Of a DNA stretch of 64,000 nt, positions 63,070 to 64,000 are shown piece by piece (within the stretch, counting starts at the first letter, position 1; the number at the start of each line of letters is the position of its first letter). Origin of the DNA: Odontesthes bonariensis (taxonomy: Eukaryota; Chordata; Actinopteri; Atheriniformes; Atherinopsidae). A program made the position numbers and the translations under genes. The notes beneath the pieces were generated by a model. The model was not told the DNA's origin, ran no database searches, and saw nothing but the letters and a program-made list of their open reading frames with translations. The stretch is taken from assembly GCF_027942865.1 (NCBI RefSeq), contig NC_134515.1, positions 26,062,227 through 26,126,226 on the forward strand, read 5' to 3'.

Positions 63070-64000
63070 ATCATCTTTTTGAGCTGTCAAAATGGGAAGC
63101 ACTATTTTACAAAATTAGGCACGAGCTTCAGACCAGCTGTCGAGGAAATGTGCATTCACTGAGTTTACGTAATTTTTGTTGAACATGGGACACCCTGCAA
63201 AAGACGGTGTGTGAAGGATGTTTCACACAAAAAGGAAGATGTTAAACACTTAAACCCTCTTAGACTCATTGTCCAGTACCAAGTTCAGTTTCGACCCAGT
63301 TGTTTTTACTCACGCACACGAATCCTGAAATGTTCTGGGGATGTTCCAAAGCGGTGATTCAAGGGAGCATTTGCTGCCACTGTGAGTTGCCGTGTATTTG
63401 ATGGCGAGTTTGTCCTTCCTGCTGCTTCCTGCTTGCCCCTCCCCCCACTATTGTGAATAGGTTCAGGTACATGCAGTACTCTTATTAACATAGTAAGGAG
63501 CCTCATCTGCTGTTCTCAACGTTTTGTAAAGAAAACCAAACAGTTTGCTGAGCTTGATCTCTGCAACATGCAGAGTATCCTCTAGCTGCCCGTTCCCGTG
63601 CACCCACTGTCTCTCATTTCCAGCCAGGAGAGCACATGTCCAGCTGCTGTGATGCGATTGTGTGGACAGCTATGGAAAAAGCTGCTGACCAAACTATCCC
63701 TGGTGTTCAGCTGTGGAAAAAACTCTTTTAAATTTCACTCTCTTAATTCTAGACATACATTGGTTCTGTTTTTTTTCTTTCTGCGTACTTGTGAAGAGAA
63801 GTACAATCGCTCATTGTAGAATGCTTGAAAGAATTTGATAAATGATTTGTTAATTCGTACATTCAGAAAAACTGTTTATTCCATTAAAAGGGAAAATGAT
63901 GTGAAGATTCAGTCAGTTGACTTAGCCACCCAATTATGTGTCACTTAATCTGTAATGCAGTCGCTTGAAGTCCTTTTTTTCCTCATCCAAGTCAAATTTA
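63070..64000. other. Right edge, nothing recognised
   Basis: No supportable exon, RNA or repeat was seen in the last 0.9 kb. Small ORFs here are random in composition. Confidence 0.35.

Larger units (their letters stand above)
45157..64000 (+). other. Probable first intron of the downstream gene
   Basis: Nearly 19 kb with no supportable coding exon. Contents that can be named are SINEs near 46056, 49620 and 62880, the hAT remnant at 57734-58504, the array element at 60621-62174, homopolymers at 46008-46029 and 47485-47503, and CA/GT arrays near 52.5, 52.9 and 55.1 kb. The intron call depends on the first-exon inference. Confidence 0.4.

Overview
This window reads as teleost fish genomic DNA, probably a percomorph. 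The coding sequence lies in many small exons with GT/AG boundaries, several introns are only about 80-150 bp, and the two recognisable proteins match vertebrate families almost end to end. The interspersed DNA is a typical fish mixture: tRNA-derived SINEs, hAT and TA- or TTAA-flanked MITEs, LINE 3' ends with tetranucleotide tails, and long CA/GT arrays. Nothing in it is bacterial or viral.

Layout. (1) 1-880: flank beyond the 3' end of zmynd8, with a TCTCGCGAGA promoter-type palindrome at 633-642 that may belong to an unseen neighbour. (2) About 900-18883, minus strand: zmynd8, a chromatin reader with PHD, bromodomain, PWWP and MYND modules. I could join 20 coding exons in frame, giving 1,163 codons plus a stop (1994-18883). 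Its introns carry a TA-flanked MITE, a fragment of a helicase-like transposon gene and a perfect hAT MITE. (3) 18.9-21.9 kb: divergent intergenic region with a tRNA-Lys(CTT) gene on the minus strand and a LINE 3' end. (4) 21940-29613, plus strand: a TRAM-family ER translocon-associated membrane protein, 11 coding exons, 371 aa, closest to TRAM1, with a long 3' UTR ending near the AATAAA at 32818. Three copies of a long palindromic TTAA-flanked MITE and a decayed mariner lie in its introns. (5) 32.85-44.7 kb: intergenic DNA with SINE and LINE remnants and microsatellites. (6) About 44.8-45.16 kb: a GC-rich promoter and probable noncoding first exon with a YY1-type motif and a good splice donor. 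From gene order this is inferred to be ncoa3. (7) 45.16-64 kb: probably its large first intron, holding two SINEs, an autonomous-derived hAT remnant, a third SINE near the end, and an unusual 1.55-kb element whose two ends carry oppositely oriented 16-bp repeats.

How it fits together. In human, ZMYND8 and NCOA3 are divergent neighbours on 20q13, while TRAM1 lies beside NCOA2 on 8q13. The order zmynd8(-) / tram1-like(+) / ncoa3-like(+) therefore looks like a retained paralogon arrangement in which fish kept a TRAM1-type gene that the human 20q13 region lacks. That is an inference from remembered synteny. I found no new multi-gene system. The strongest candidates for novelty are the TRAM1-like duplicate, the element at 60621-62174 and the palindromic MITE cluster inside tram1-like.
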